Assembly: GCA_031548435.1 (NCBI GenBank)
Contig: JAVBRA010000008.1
Location: 1-64,000 of the forward strand
DNA: 64,000 nt
Direction of reading: 5' to 3'
Source of the DNA: JAVBRA01 sp031548435
GTDB taxonomy: Bacteria; Bacteroidota; Bacteroidia; Bacteroidales; Rikenellaceae
The notes below the pieces were generated by a model that was not told the origin of the DNA, searched no databases, and saw only the letters and a program-made list of their open reading frames with translations. Made by a program: the position numbers and the translations under genes. Shown here in pieces: positions 16,345 through 25,650 of this stretch; position 1 is the stretch's first letter; every line of letters begins with the position of its first letter.

Positions 16345-16375
16345 CAAAGATACGCGAATTTTTCTTACAAACAAA
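16345..16375 (-). promoter_or_regulatory. Promoter of the riboswitch-metYX-hom transcript
   Basis: TATCTTTG (16352-16345) with TTTG (16375-16372) 19 bases upstream on the minus strand: an exact match to both Bacteroidota promoter elements. Predicted start near 16339, about 300 bases before metY. Confidence 0.85.
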
Positions 16376-16430
16376 AAAAACGGGCGACAACTTTATTTCC
16401 GCCCCCGAACCGACCGGTTTAAACACACAA

Positions 16431-16457
16431 AAAGGCTGTCCGCAACGGACAGCCTTT
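16431..16457 (-). terminator. Terminator of the DUF4139 gene
   Basis: Perfect 11-bp stem AAAGGCTGTCC/GGACAGCCTTT with a 5-base loop, followed on the minus strand by five T. It lies 21 bases after the stop codon at 16479. Confidence 0.88.
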
Positions 16458-16478
16458 TCCACACAGGCAACAGGAAAG

Positions 16479-18107
16479 TTATTCCAGCACCACCTGTTTA
16501 TTTTTGGGATACTTCACCTCGTACTTCACGTTCATGGTGCGGCTCTCGCCCGGGGCCAGCTGCATGCGCCACGACAGTTTGCCGGTGTTCTTGTCATAGG
16601 TCGCCTTGGAGATGTCCAGCGCCGTCACTTCGATGTCCTTGTCGGTGGGCACCGGAAGCTGGTCTTCGAGCACGATGGCGACACTCTGGCGTTTGGTGTT
16701 GCGTACGGTCAGATCCCAGCTTCGCACCTCTTTCTGCGACGATCCCACAGCCTGGCGCGAGGCATAGTCTTGACCCTTCACGCGGGTGATGATGATGCCC
16801 TTGTCGCGTCCGAGCGACAGTTCGAGCGTGTCGGTGGCCATGCGCGGATCGATGTACGACTTGCCCACGAACGTCCCTTCGAAGAACAGGCTCGCCTCGC
16901 CCGCCAGCAGGTTCAACTCCTCCCACTTGGTGGCTTTGGCCAGCAGGAAGGCGTCTTTATCCAACTTGCGCACGGCGTAGTATTCATAGACGGCAGGCAG
17001 CTCGTATTTCTTGTATTCGACCGTCTGGCTGCCGCCCGAAGGCACGCTGTACGGCACGCTGATGGCGTACTCGATGCTGGTGGCCCCTTCATTCTCCCGG
17101 GTGTAGTTGGCGGTGCTCATGGCGGTTGGCATGACGGCGACTTCTTCATAAGCCATATCCGCATAGGCCATTTCTGAATCCATCATCTTCCGCGTCTCGG
17201 CCAGCGGGACAGCGTTGAAAGACTGATACCTGCTGTCCACATACGGGGTATAGAAACCCAGGTACCACGGCGTCAGGTTGGGCTTGGTGCCGCTCTGGGT
17301 GGGATTGCCGGTGGAAAGGGTCAGTTTCACGTTCTTCCAGTCCTCGCCGGTATTCTGATACACCTGCGCCTTGCAGGCCATCGTCAGCGGGCTGCTCACG
17401 TCCGTGGCGCGGATGTCGTAGCCCGGCACCCAGCCGGCGCCCTGCACCATGTAGCTGAACGAGATGGCAGCCCTTACATCGGCCGGGGCCGACACGCTCA
17501 ACACCACCTCGCCCGTGGGTTGCTGCCCCTGGCCCTGAAGCGTCTGCAACTGGCTCTGCACCTTGGCGATCTCTTCCTTCACTTTTGTAATCTCCTCGTC
17601 GGTCTTCACCATGCGTGCCTTGATGTCGGTCATGCGGGTGCGGTAGAAATCGGCCGCCGCACGCAACTCCTCGACCTTCAATCCGGTTTGCGCTCCGCCG
17701 ATCGACTGGTTGGCCCGCAGCATCGCCTCTTCCGACGCGATCACCTCGCGCGTGGCCTGCTTGCCGCGCAGGTCGGAGTTGAGGTTTTCGAGCGTTTTTT
17801 CAAGGCCCTTCACCTCGTCGCTCTTCTCCTGCGCCCTCAGGTAGTTGACCTGAAAAGCCACCGACAGAATGGTAAAGTTGCCCTTGCCCGACACCTGCAG
17901 GCTCTGCTGGTCGATCCACTGCGGCAGGTTCTCGAACACCACTTTGTTAGCGCCTCCCTTGAGCTGCACACTGGCCGAGCGGTTGATCTGCGCGTTGTTC
18001 AGGAACAGCATCACGTTGTCGATGTCCGACCCCTGGCGGATCTCTTTTTCCTGACCCATCAACGACAGCGGAAGAAGACATAATAAGAAGATTTTCAATG
18101 ATTTCAT
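16479..18107 (-). CDS. DUF4139 (mucoidy inhibitor MuiA-like) secreted protein
   Basis: A 542-residue exported protein with signal peptide (MKSLKIFLLCLLPLSLMGQ). The N-terminal DUF4140-type domain (about 25-110) is followed by a long coiled coil (about 85-195, rich in Lys/Glu/Gln heptads). The C-terminal DUF4139 domain (about 200-540) includes WVPGYDIRA and a terminal GESRTMNVKYEVKYPKNKQV. These proteins are widespread and their biochemical role is unknown; 'mucoidy inhibitor A' is an old name. It is a single gene with its own terminator. Confidence 0.85.
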   Translation of the reverse strand: MKSLKIFLLCLLPLSLMGQEKEIRQGSDIDNVMLFLNNAQINRSASVQLKGGANKVVFENLPQWIDQQSLQVSGKGNFTILSVAFQVNYLRAQEKSDEVKGLEKTLENLNSDLRGKQATREVIASEEAMLRANQSIGGAQTGLKVEELRAAADFYRTRMTDIKARMVKTDEEITKVKEEIAKVQSQLQTLQGQGQQPTGEVVLSVSAPADVRAAISFSYMVQGAGWVPGYDIRATDVSSPLTMACKAQVYQNTGEDWKNVKLTLSTGNPTQSGTKPNLTPWYLGFYTPYVDSRYQSFNAVPLAETRKMMDSEMAYADMAYEEVAVMPTAMSTANYTRENEGATSIEYAISVPYSVPSGGSQTVEYKKYELPAVYEYYAVRKLDKDAFLLAKATKWEELNLLAGEASLFFEGTFVGKSYIDPRMATDTLELSLGRDKGIIITRVKGQDYASRQAVGSSQKEVRSWDLTVRNTKRQSVAIVLEDQLPVPTDKDIEVTALDISKATYDKNTGKLSWRMQLAPGESRTMNVKYEVKYPKNKQVVLE

Positions 18108-18264
18108 AAACAGGTCAAGTTAATGTTTTATAGAATGGCTGGTTTCAACAGGCGATTATAATCAGGACGAATGTACCTTTTTTTTATTATTTACACAGGA
18201 CGTTCCTGTATTTTTTCCGAGTTTGTCTCTTTTTTTTTGTTGCACCCCGACAATTCCATTGGTC

Positions 18265-20742
18265 TTACACCCCCAACTTCACCACCGTGATCCCCGCCCC
18301 GCCGAACTGTTCATGTTCGTCCACGGCCGACTCCACCGGGCCCACCGTGCGCAGGTAGTTCCGGATCTCCTGTTTCAGCGCGCCCGTGCCCTTGCCGTGC
18401 AGGATGCGCACTTCGCTCACACCCAGCACAATCGCTTCGTCGATGTACTCCTCGACAGCCATCAGCGCATCGGCCGCCCGCATTCCGCGCAGGTCGATCT
18501 GTTGTGAGAAGTTGAGCCTTTTTTTCGACGTGTCGTAATTCGACATCACGGTCGACACCGCCTGCCGTTGCTTGCCCGCCTTACGGAACTCGGTGTTGGA
18601 AATGGCTTCGAGCCGATCGCGGGCGATGGTGGTAAGCATCTGCCCGAACCCGATCACCGCTTTGTTGCCCTCGATCGAGATCACTTCGCCCACGCCCGAC
18701 TGGTCTCGGATACGCACTTTGTCGCCGACTTCGATCTCTTTCGGCTTCAACGGCGCGGCTTCCCCGGCCGGTTCGTCTTTTTTGCGCCCCAGCTTCGCCT
18801 CCTCGCGCTTTTTAAGTTTTTCAATCTTGCGGGCGATGCGTTCGTCTTCAACATCAATAGATTGCACTTGCACGCGAAGTTGATCCAGCCCTTCGCGCGC
18901 CTTCTTCGTCTCTTCTTTGCCGGCTTGCGACTCACGGATCTGGCGAATGGTGTTCTCGACCGTACGGTTTGCTTCGGCCAGAATTTGCGCCGCCTCCTGT
19001 TTTGCCTGCTTGATGAGCCTGGAGCGCTGGTCTTTCAGTTCGGACAGTTCAGCGCCGAGTGTTTTTTCCGACTCGTCGATGCGTTTCTCCGCAATGCGGA
19101 TGCGGTCGCGCTTGCCCTCCCAGTAGCGGCGGTCGCGGGCAATCTGGCGCAGCTGCTTCTCGATATTGAGCTGGTCGCTGTCGATCTTCAAAGCCGCATT
19201 CTGTATGATATTTTCGGGGAGGCCGATCTTGCGGGCGATCTCGAAGGCGAACGAGCTGCCCGGCTTGCCGATCTCCAGCGCGAACAGCGGTTGGATCTTC
19301 TGCACGTCGAACATCATCGCCCCGTTGATCACCCCTTCGGAGTTGGCCGCGAAATATTTCAGGTTCGAATAGTGAGTGGTGATGACCCCGAACACCCTCT
19401 TCTCGACCAGCCGTTCCAGCACCGCCTCGGCGATCGCGCCGCCCATGACGGGCTCCGTTCCCGTGCCGAACTCGTCGATCAGCACCAGGCTGCGGTCGTC
19501 GGCATGGGCTGCGAAGTTCCTCATGTTGAGCAGGTGCGAACTGTAGGTGCTCAGGTCGTTGTCGATCGACTGCTCGTCGCCGATGTCGATGAAAATGCTG
19601 CCGAACAGCCCCATCTCCGAGTTTTCCGACGCCGGGATCAGAAATCCGCACTGGAGCATGTATTGCAGCAGCCCCACCGTTTTCAGGCATACCGACTTGC
19701 CGCCGGCGTTGGGGCCGGAAATCACCAGGATGCGATTGCGACCGTCGAGCGCCATATTCAGCGGCACGATGGATTTGCCCTCTTTTTTCAGCGTCTTTTC
19801 CAGCAGCGGATGGCGGGCGTTGCGCAGGCCGATCATCAGCTCGTCCGACACGATGGGCATCACCGCGCCGCTTTCAAGGGCGTATTTCGCTTTGGCGCGA
19901 ATGAAATCGACCTCGGCCAGGAAATCGACCGAGCCGTTGATGGCCTCCAGATCGGGACGGATCAGATCGGTGAACCGGGTCAGAATGCGCACGATCTCGC
20001 GATGGCGGGCATACTCCAGCTCTTTGAGTTCGTTATTGAGTTCCACCACCTCCACCGGCTCGATGAAACTGGTGCGCCCGGTGGCCGATTCGTCGTGCAC
20101 GAACCCCTTGATTTTGCGTTTGTTGCCCGAGGGCACGGGAATCACCGCCCGCCCGTCGCGGATCGACACCGCCGTGTCGTCGTCGACCACCCCGGCGGCT
20201 TTGGCGCTCTTGAGTATCTGTTGCAACCGCTTCGACACGGCGGCGCTCTTCTCGGCCATCGACCGCGAGATGGACAGCAACTCGGGCGAGGCGTTGTCTT
20301 TCACATTCCCGAACCGGTCGAGGATCGTGTCGATGTGGTTCACCAGCGCCGGGAACGTCACAGCCGAAGCAGCCAGTTCTTTCAGGTCGGGATACGTTTC
20401 CGCCTCTTTTGCCGCGAAGAACGAAGACAGCGCCCCCACCAGCGACAGCGCCCGCCTCAGAGCGAAGATCTCCTGCGGTTCGAGGAACGCGCCCTCGATG
20501 GCGGCCTTGCGCAAAAACGCGGCGTCTTCGACAAACCCGTCCTGCGGCAGGTCGGGCTCCATCATCAGCACGGTGCGCATCTGGTCGGTGAGCCGCAGCT
20601 GCCGCGCCACCTCGTCCAGCCCGGACAGGAAACCCGTCCGCGCAAGTTTCTCTCTGGCCGCCTGCATCACGCACAACCGCTCCACTGTTTCGCGGATGCG
20701 GTCGAAACCGATCTTTATTTCGAAATTATTCGGGTAGATCAC
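18265..20742 (-). CDS. mutS2: Endonuclease MutS2
   Basis: MutS-family ATPase without the mismatch-recognition domain, with a C-terminal Smr nuclease domain. 825 residues: core and lever helices (1-330), Walker A GPNAGGKS (343-350), the signature region STYSSHLLNM, Walker B LVLIDEFGTGTEP, a long charged coiled coil (about 515-650), a KOW-like segment (VGDKVRIRDQSGVGEVISIEGNKAVI), and Smr at about 747-825 (DLRGM and HGKGTG). In other bacteria it suppresses recombination or acts on collided ribosomes. The start codon is GTG at 20742. It is a single gene. Confidence 0.95.
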   Translation of the reverse strand: MIYPNNFEIKIGFDRIRETVERLCVMQAAREKLARTGFLSGLDEVARQLRLTDQMRTVLMMEPDLPQDGFVEDAAFLRKAAIEGAFLEPQEIFALRRALSLVGALSSFFAAKEAETYPDLKELAASAVTFPALVNHIDTILDRFGNVKDNASPELLSISRSMAEKSAAVSKRLQQILKSAKAAGVVDDDTAVSIRDGRAVIPVPSGNKRKIKGFVHDESATGRTSFIEPVEVVELNNELKELEYARHREIVRILTRFTDLIRPDLEAINGSVDFLAEVDFIRAKAKYALESGAVMPIVSDELMIGLRNARHPLLEKTLKKEGKSIVPLNMALDGRNRILVISGPNAGGKSVCLKTVGLLQYMLQCGFLIPASENSEMGLFGSIFIDIGDEQSIDNDLSTYSSHLLNMRNFAAHADDRSLVLIDEFGTGTEPVMGGAIAEAVLERLVEKRVFGVITTHYSNLKYFAANSEGVINGAMMFDVQKIQPLFALEIGKPGSSFAFEIARKIGLPENIIQNAALKIDSDQLNIEKQLRQIARDRRYWEGKRDRIRIAEKRIDESEKTLGAELSELKDQRSRLIKQAKQEAAQILAEANRTVENTIRQIRESQAGKEETKKAREGLDQLRVQVQSIDVEDERIARKIEKLKKREEAKLGRKKDEPAGEAAPLKPKEIEVGDKVRIRDQSGVGEVISIEGNKAVIGFGQMLTTIARDRLEAISNTEFRKAGKQRQAVSTVMSNYDTSKKRLNFSQQIDLRGMRAADALMAVEEYIDEAIVLGVSEVRILHGKGTGALKQEIRNYLRTVGPVESAVDEHEQFGGAGITVVKLGV

Positions 20743-20832
20743 TTTGAATCAACAGTTTTTCCGGATTACATTCATTTTGTTTCGAGCGTTATTGTCATCC
20801 CGCGGCAACGGAGGATGACACCAAGAAGCAAT

Positions 20833-21336
20833 CTACCTGGCTATACCTGCTTTCTCCAACGCTTTCGCCACCTCGTCCGGGCGGCGCGTGCCGACAAGCA
20901 GCTTTCTTCCGTCGTGGAAAACCAGCTGCAGCCCGTCGTTGCCCGAAACGTTGTAGGCTTTGTCTTTCCCCGTGCCGCGCACGCCCCAGCCTCCATACTC
21001 GCCGATGGGGTTGTACTTCCGGACATAGGCCCTGATGATCTCCTCCCACCGGTAGTGCCGGAACGAGCGCCGGAACGGGAAGAACCTCACCGAGACCCCG
21101 TCGTCGGTGATGCGCGTGTCGAGCCGCATCACGGCAAAAAAAACCGTCAGCAGCAAAATAAAGAAATACACCACCAACAGCCACAGGTTGCCCATGGGAT
21201 TGTTGCCGAATTGCTGCCCCAGAACAATCTGCATATAAATGCCGAACAGGAACAATCCGTTTATTCCCAGCATGATCAGCCACAGCCACCATTGCCGGAA
21301 TTTCTGGCTCTCTTCGAAAAGCGCGTGTCGATTCAT
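20833..21336 (-). CDS. DUF6141-like membrane protein
   Basis: A 167-residue protein with two membrane segments near the N-terminus (about 14-37 and 50-70), then a PH-like beta-rich cytoplasmic domain. The sequence YRWEEIIRAYVRKYNPIGEYGGWG with a following KAYNVSGNDG stretch resembles the DUF6141/bacterial PH-domain group. Function unknown. It is the last of three genes with the lipid kinase and a small membrane protein; the gap to the small gene is 12 bases. Confidence 0.72.
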   Translation of the reverse strand: MNRHALFEESQKFRQWWLWLIMLGINGLFLFGIYMQIVLGQQFGNNPMGNLWLLVVYFFILLLTVFFAVMRLDTRITDDGVSVRFFPFRRSFRHYRWEEIIRAYVRKYNPIGEYGGWGVRGTGKDKAYNVSGNDGLQLVFHDGRKLLVGTRRPDEVAKALEKAGIAR

Positions 21337-21348
21337 AACGATTGCATT

Positions 21349-21501
21349 TCAGTTCTTAAAAAAATCGATCGAACGGAGGCGGGAAAGAAGACGCGCGCTT
21401 CGGTCTTTCATCGCGTCTGATCGGCGGATCGTGGGGCCCGGCGTCACAAATCCAACGGCGAGCACCAAAACCGCACATATGACAACAGCGATCCACATCA
21501 T
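21349..21501 (-). CDS. Small single-pass membrane protein, 50 residues
   Basis: An uncatalogued small frame whose ATG shares one base with the lipid-kinase stop (TGATG) and which stops 12 bases before the DUF6141-like gene. It encodes a hydrophobic N-terminal segment (about residues 2-20, MWIAVVICAVLVLAVGF), then a basic tail with several Arg and Lys. Start-stop coupling and the spacing argue that it is a real gene. Function unknown. Confidence 0.6.
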   Translation of the reverse strand: MMWIAVVICAVLVLAVGFVTPGPTIRRSDAMKDRSARLLSRLRSIDFFKN

Positions 21502-22445
21502 CAACCGGCTTTAAACGTTTCGCCCACTACCACGCGCACCGCCCGGTCGACGATGTCGAACTCGAAAGGCGAGTAGCCCACCGCCTCGCCGTCGATCTCG
21601 ATGGCGCTCTCGGGCATGGCCTGGATGCTGATGCGGCGGCCCCGGTGGAGCGACACTTTCGGCACTTTGTATATCTTCCCGTTATACAGCGCCATGAAGT
21701 GCAGGATCACCCTCAGGCGGCTCATGCTTCGGATGATGGTCAAATCGTACAGCCCGTCGTCGGCAATGGCCTCGGGCGTCTGCCGCATCCCGCCGCCGTT
21801 GTAGCGTCCGATGCCCACGGCGCCACTGAACAGCTTGCCGTTGAAAATCTCTTCTCCGTCCACCACGATCCTGACCTTGCGGCTGCGGTAGCCGAAAATG
21901 GCCTTGATGGTGCTGAACACATAAAGCATCGTCCCTTTTTTCCCCTCCTCCTTGAGCTGGTTGTACTTGCGGTTGACGTAAGCGTCGAACCCGATGCCCG
22001 CCACGTTGGCCATGTAGCGGTGCTGGTGGTACGACGACTTGTAGAACGAGATGTCGCCCACGTCCTGCAAGAACGAGTGCCCCCGGACGATGGCCTTGAT
22101 GGCCTCGGAATACTTGCGCGGGATGCCGTACATCCGCACCCAGTCGTTGCCCGTGCCCACGGCGATCACCGAAACCAGCACCTGGCCGGTCGGCACCTGC
22201 GTCTGGATGAAGATGCCGTTGATCACCTCGTGCACCGTGCCGTCGCCGCCCACCACAATGATGCGGCGGTAGCCCTGGTTCACGGCCTCGACGGTCAGTT
22301 CCACGGCGTGGTACTTCCGCTCCGAGAATACGAAGTCGAAAGCGATATGGTTGTCCCGCAGCAGCTTGGTGATCAGGGGCCAGTCTTCCAGCCCCCTGCC
22401 CTTGCCCGCCACGGGGTTCACGATGGCAAACCACCTGTCGGTCAT
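21501..22445 (-). CDS. YegS/diacylglycerol-kinase-family lipid kinase
   Basis: A 314-residue lipid kinase of the DAGK catalytic clan. It has NPVAGKGRG near the N-terminus, the nucleotide-binding GGDGTVHEV motif (GGDGT at 66-70), GTGNDWVR, and the C-terminal IEIDGEAVGYSPFEF. Members phosphorylate diacylglycerol, sphingosine-like or other membrane lipids; the substrate here is unknown. In Bacteroidota, which make sphingolipids, a sphingoid substrate is an open possibility (inference). It heads a three-gene group with the small membrane protein and the DUF6141-like protein. Confidence 0.9.
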   Translation of the reverse strand: MTDRWFAIVNPVAGKGRGLEDWPLITKLLRDNHIAFDFVFSERKYHAVELTVEAVNQGYRRIIVVGGDGTVHEVINGIFIQTQVPTGQVLVSVIAVGTGNDWVRMYGIPRKYSEAIKAIVRGHSFLQDVGDISFYKSSYHQHRYMANVAGIGFDAYVNRKYNQLKEEGKKGTMLYVFSTIKAIFGYRSRKVRIVVDGEEIFNGKLFSGAVGIGRYNGGGMRQTPEAIADDGLYDLTIIRSMSRLRVILHFMALYNGKIYKVPKVSLHRGRRISIQAMPESAIEIDGEAVGYSPFEFDIVDRAVRVVVGETFKAG

Positions 22446-22499
22446 AATGGGTGTTTATTTGTTGCCTTCAAACAGATCGTCTCCGTAAATGGAGAAGAA

Positions 22500-23960
22500 T
22501 CACTTCTTCGGTGCGTTCTCCAGCGCCTTGGTCAAAAAGTCCCAGAATTTGCCGACCGATGCGATCTCCACTTTTTCGTCCGGCGAGTGGGGGTATTTGA
22601 TCGTCGGCCCGAACGAGATCATGTCGAGCTTCGGGTACTTCGCCCCGATGATGCCGCACTCCAGCCCCGCGTGAATGGCTTTCACTTTCGGTTTTTTGCC
22701 GTAGAGTTGCCGGTAGGTTTCGGTCATGGCCCCCAGGATGGGCGACTCCATGTCGGGATTCCATCCGTCGTAGCCGCCGGCCAGTTCCACTTTCGCCCCG
22801 GCCAGGGAGAACACCGAAGCGATCATCTGCCCGATGTCGTCTTTGGCGCTGTTCACCGAGCTGCGCATCAGGCAGGTGACCTCCACGTTGCCCTTCTGCG
22901 AAATGACGCGGGCCATGTTGTTCGACGTTTCGACCAGTCCCTTGATGCTGTCGCTCATGCGGTACACCCCGTTGGGGCAGGCGTAGAGCGCATCGATGAG
23001 CCTGCCCTGCGAGGACGCATCCATCACTTTGGCAGGAACGTCGGCGCCCGCGGCCGTGAACGACAACTCGTTTTCCACCTCGGCCAGCTCGGTCTTATAG
23101 ATTTTCTCGTATTCCTTCACCGATTTGGCGAATGCGGCCGCCTTGGCTTCAGGAACCACCACCAGGGCGAACGACTCGCGCGGAATGGCGTTGCGCAGCC
23201 CACCGCCGTCGATGTGGCTCAGGCGCATGCCGAACTTTTCCGAGGCGTATTTCATAAAGCGGTTGAGCAACTTGTTCGAGTTGCCGCGCTGCAGGATGAT
23301 CTCCAGCCCCGAGTGTCCGCCGCGCAATCCTTTCACCGACAGTTCATAGGCTTTTACGCCCTGGGGGGTGGCCTCTTCCTTGTACGGCAGCTTGATGTTG
23401 GCGTCGAGACCGCCGGCGCAACCGACATAGAGCTGCCCTTCGTCCTCGGAGTCGAGGTTCATCAGGATATCGCCCTTGAGTTCACCCGCCTTGAGCGCGA
23501 ACGCACCCGTCATGCCGGCCTCCTCGTCGATGGTAAACAACGCCTCGATCGGCCCGTGTTTCAGCGTGTTGTTTTCGAACACGGCGAGCGCCGCGGCCAG
23601 GCCCATGCCGTTGTCGGCCCCCAGGGTGGTGCCGTTGGCCGTCACCCATTTGCCGTCGACGTACGCCTCGATGGGGTCTTTCTCGAAATCGAACTTCCGG
23701 TCGGCGTTTTTCTGCGGCACCATGTCCATGTGGGCTTGCAGGATGATCCCCTTGCGGTTTTCCATCCCTTTGGTGGCCGGTTTGCGCAGGATCACGTTCC
23801 CGGCCTTGTCGGTCGAGTAATCGATCTTGTTTTTCTTTGCGAAAGCCACGATGTATTCGGCCACGCCTTTTTCTTTCTTCGACGGGCGGGGAATCTGCGT
23901 CAGGGCGTAGAAGTGGTTCCACACCTGCACGGGCTTGAGTTTGGCGATGTTTTTGTCCAT
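22500..23960 (-). CDS. pepD: Aminoacyl-histidine dipeptidase (M20C, PepD)
   Basis: A 486-residue cytosolic zinc dipeptidase acting on X-His and other dipeptides. Metal and catalytic residues are visible: His77 and Asp79 in QAHMDMV, Asp116 in GADNGMG, and the Glu144-Glu145 pair in TIDEEAGMTG. The family block GLRGGHSGLEI and C-terminal HAGLECGIIGAKYP are present. Its length matches PepD. It has 54 bases to the lipid-kinase start, so read-through is possible. Confidence 0.94.
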   Translation of the reverse strand: MDKNIAKLKPVQVWNHFYALTQIPRPSKKEKGVAEYIVAFAKKNKIDYSTDKAGNVILRKPATKGMENRKGIILQAHMDMVPQKNADRKFDFEKDPIEAYVDGKWVTANGTTLGADNGMGLAAALAVFENNTLKHGPIEALFTIDEEAGMTGAFALKAGELKGDILMNLDSEDEGQLYVGCAGGLDANIKLPYKEEATPQGVKAYELSVKGLRGGHSGLEIILQRGNSNKLLNRFMKYASEKFGMRLSHIDGGGLRNAIPRESFALVVVPEAKAAAFAKSVKEYEKIYKTELAEVENELSFTAAGADVPAKVMDASSQGRLIDALYACPNGVYRMSDSIKGLVETSNNMARVISQKGNVEVTCLMRSSVNSAKDDIGQMIASVFSLAGAKVELAGGYDGWNPDMESPILGAMTETYRQLYGKKPKVKAIHAGLECGIIGAKYPKLDMISFGPTIKYPHSPDEKVEIASVGKFWDFLTKALENAPKK

Positions 23961-24182
23961 GGCGGTATCTGTTTTAAGATTTATTCCGGAATTGATTCTG
24001 CAAGGTAGTGTTTTTTTATCGACCGGCCTAATTCATTTCATCGCAAAAAGTACGCCGCACCCGCAGGGTGTTTCCGGACAAGGCATTTTTTCCGCCCGAC
24101 AACCTTGCAAAATTAAGAACCAGGGCCCGACAACACGGCGAGCGCGCGGCTCCTTTTTGAGCAATGCAAAAAAGGAGGAATA

Positions 24183-24213
24183 TTGTTTAATCACGCTCTT
24201 TTTACTACCTTTA
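24183..24213 (+). promoter_or_regulatory. Promoter of glyA
   Basis: TACCTTTA (24206-24213) is one base off TAnnTTTG. A TTG (24183-24185) sits 20 bases upstream. Predicted leader of about 30 bases. Confidence 0.6.
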
Positions 24214-24249
24214 CCCGGCTTGAAAAACAAAAACTCACAATAATTGACC

Positions 24250-25530
24250 ATGAAAAGAGACGAACAGATTTTCTCGCTCATCGAGCAAGAGAGGAAACGC
24301 CAGATGGAGGGGATCGAACTGATCGCTTCCGAAAATTTCGTAAGCCCGCAGGTGATGGAAGCCATGGGCTCGGTGCTGACCAACAAGTATGCCGAGGGGT
24401 ATCCCAACGCCCGCTATTACGGCGGATGCCAGGTGGTGGACCAGGTCGAGCAACTGGCCATCGACCGGCTGTGCAAAATTTACGACGCCGAATACGCCAA
24501 CGTGCAGCCGCATTCGGGCGCGCAGGCCAACATGGCGGTATTTTTCACCGTCATGCAGCCGGGCGACACGTTCCTGGGCCTCGACCTGTCGCACGGCGGG
24601 CACCTGACCCACGGTTCGCCGGTCAACTTCTCGGGATTCCTGTACAAACCGGTCGGCTACCAGGTCGATGAAAAGACCGGCAAGGTCGACTACGACCAGA
24701 TGGAGGCGCTGGCCATCGAGCACAAACCCAAGATGATCGTGGGCGGGGCGTCGGCCTACAGCCGCGAATGGGACTACAAGCGCATGCGCAAGATCGCCGA
24801 CAAGGTGGGCGCCATCCTGTGGATCGACATGGCCCACACGGCCGGGCTCATCGCCGCCGGACTGCTCGACAACCCCGTGAAACACGCCCACATCGTCACC
24901 TCCACCACGCACAAGACGCTGCGCGGGCCGCGCGGGGGGATCATCCTCGTGGGCAAAGACTTCGAAAACCCGTGGGGAGTGAAAACCCCCAAAGGCGAAA
25001 CGAAGAAGATTTCGGCCATGCTGAACTCGGCCGTATTCCCCGGCGTGCAGGGCGGGCCGCTCGAACACGTGATCGCAGCCAAGGCGGTGGCCTTCGGCGA
25101 AGCACTCGAACCATCGTACAAAGACTACCAGAAGCAGGTGGTCAAGAACGCCGACGCACTGGCCAAGGCGTTCGTCAAGCGAGGCTACCACATCATCTCG
25201 GACGGAACGGACAACCACCTGATGCTGATCGACCTGCGTTCGAAATTTCCCGACCTGACCGGTAAAACGGCCGAGATCACGCTGGTCAAAGCCGACATCA
25301 CCACCAACAAGAACATGGTGCCGTTCGATTCGCGCTCGCCGTTCCAGACCTCGGGCATCCGCGTGGGAGCCCCGGCCATCACCACGCGCGGGCTGCTCGA
25401 AGACAAGATGGACTACATTGTCGAACTGATCGACACCGTGCTCTCGAACGTGAAGGACGAGAACATCATCGCCGGCGTAAAGGCCAAAGTCAACGACCTG
25501 ATGAAAGGCTACCCGCTGTTTGCGTGGTAG
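24250..25530 (+). CDS. glyA: Serine hydroxymethyltransferase
   Basis: PLP enzyme making glycine and 5,10-methylene-THF from serine and THF. 426 residues from the ATG at 24250; a TTG two codons upstream is not needed. The cofactor lysine is Lys222 in [14 protein letters not shown]. Other family blocks: [25 protein letters not shown] and [12 protein letters not shown]. It is a single gene with its own promoter and terminator, and feeds one-carbon units used by Fmt and methionine synthesis elsewhere in the window. Confidence 0.96.
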   Translation: MKRDEQIFSLIEQERKRQMEGIELIASENFVSPQVMEAMGSVLTNKYAEGYPNARYYGGCQVVDQVEQLAIDRLCKIYDAEYANVQPHSGAQANMAVFFTVMQPGDTFLGLDLSHGGHLTHGSPVNFSGFLYKPVGYQVDEKTGKVDYDQMEALAIEHKPKMIVGGASAYSREWDYKRMRKIADKVGAILWIDMAHTAGLIAAGLLDNPVKHAHIVTSTTHKTLRGPRGGIILVGKDFENPWGVKTPKGETKKISAMLNSAVFPGVQGGPLEHVIAAKAVAFGEALEPSYKDYQKQVVKNADALAKAFVKRGYHIISDGTDNHLMLIDLRSKFPDLTGKTAEITLVKADITTNKNMVPFDSRSPFQTSGIRVGAPAITTRGLLEDKMDYIVELIDTVLSNVKDENIIAGVKAKVNDLMKGYPLFAW

Positions 25531-25542
25531 TTGCCGGCTTGA

Positions 25543-25576
25543 AAAAAGCAGGAGTGCGGACGCACTCCTGCTTTTT
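25543..25576. terminator. Bidirectional terminator between glyA and the propeller lipoprotein
   Basis: A 14-bp perfect stem (25543-25556 and 25563-25576), A-rich on the left and T-rich on the right, serving the convergent ends of glyA and the minus-strand gene at 25651. Confidence 0.88.
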
Positions 25577-25650
25577 CATTTCCGTCCCAACTTCCCTTCA
25601 GCCGATGAACCGCCCCTTAAACGGCCATCCCCGGGCGGACGCATATTATT

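Noticed and set aside
18568..21420. A 950-codon open frame on the plus strand opposite mutS2
   Set aside because: It is antisense to a clear MutS2 gene and arises from GC-rich codon use; its residues (His, Arg, Gln-rich) show no domains.
21645..24008. A long plus-strand frame across the lipid kinase and pepD
   Set aside because: It spans two minus-strand genes with intact motifs; low-complexity shadow.
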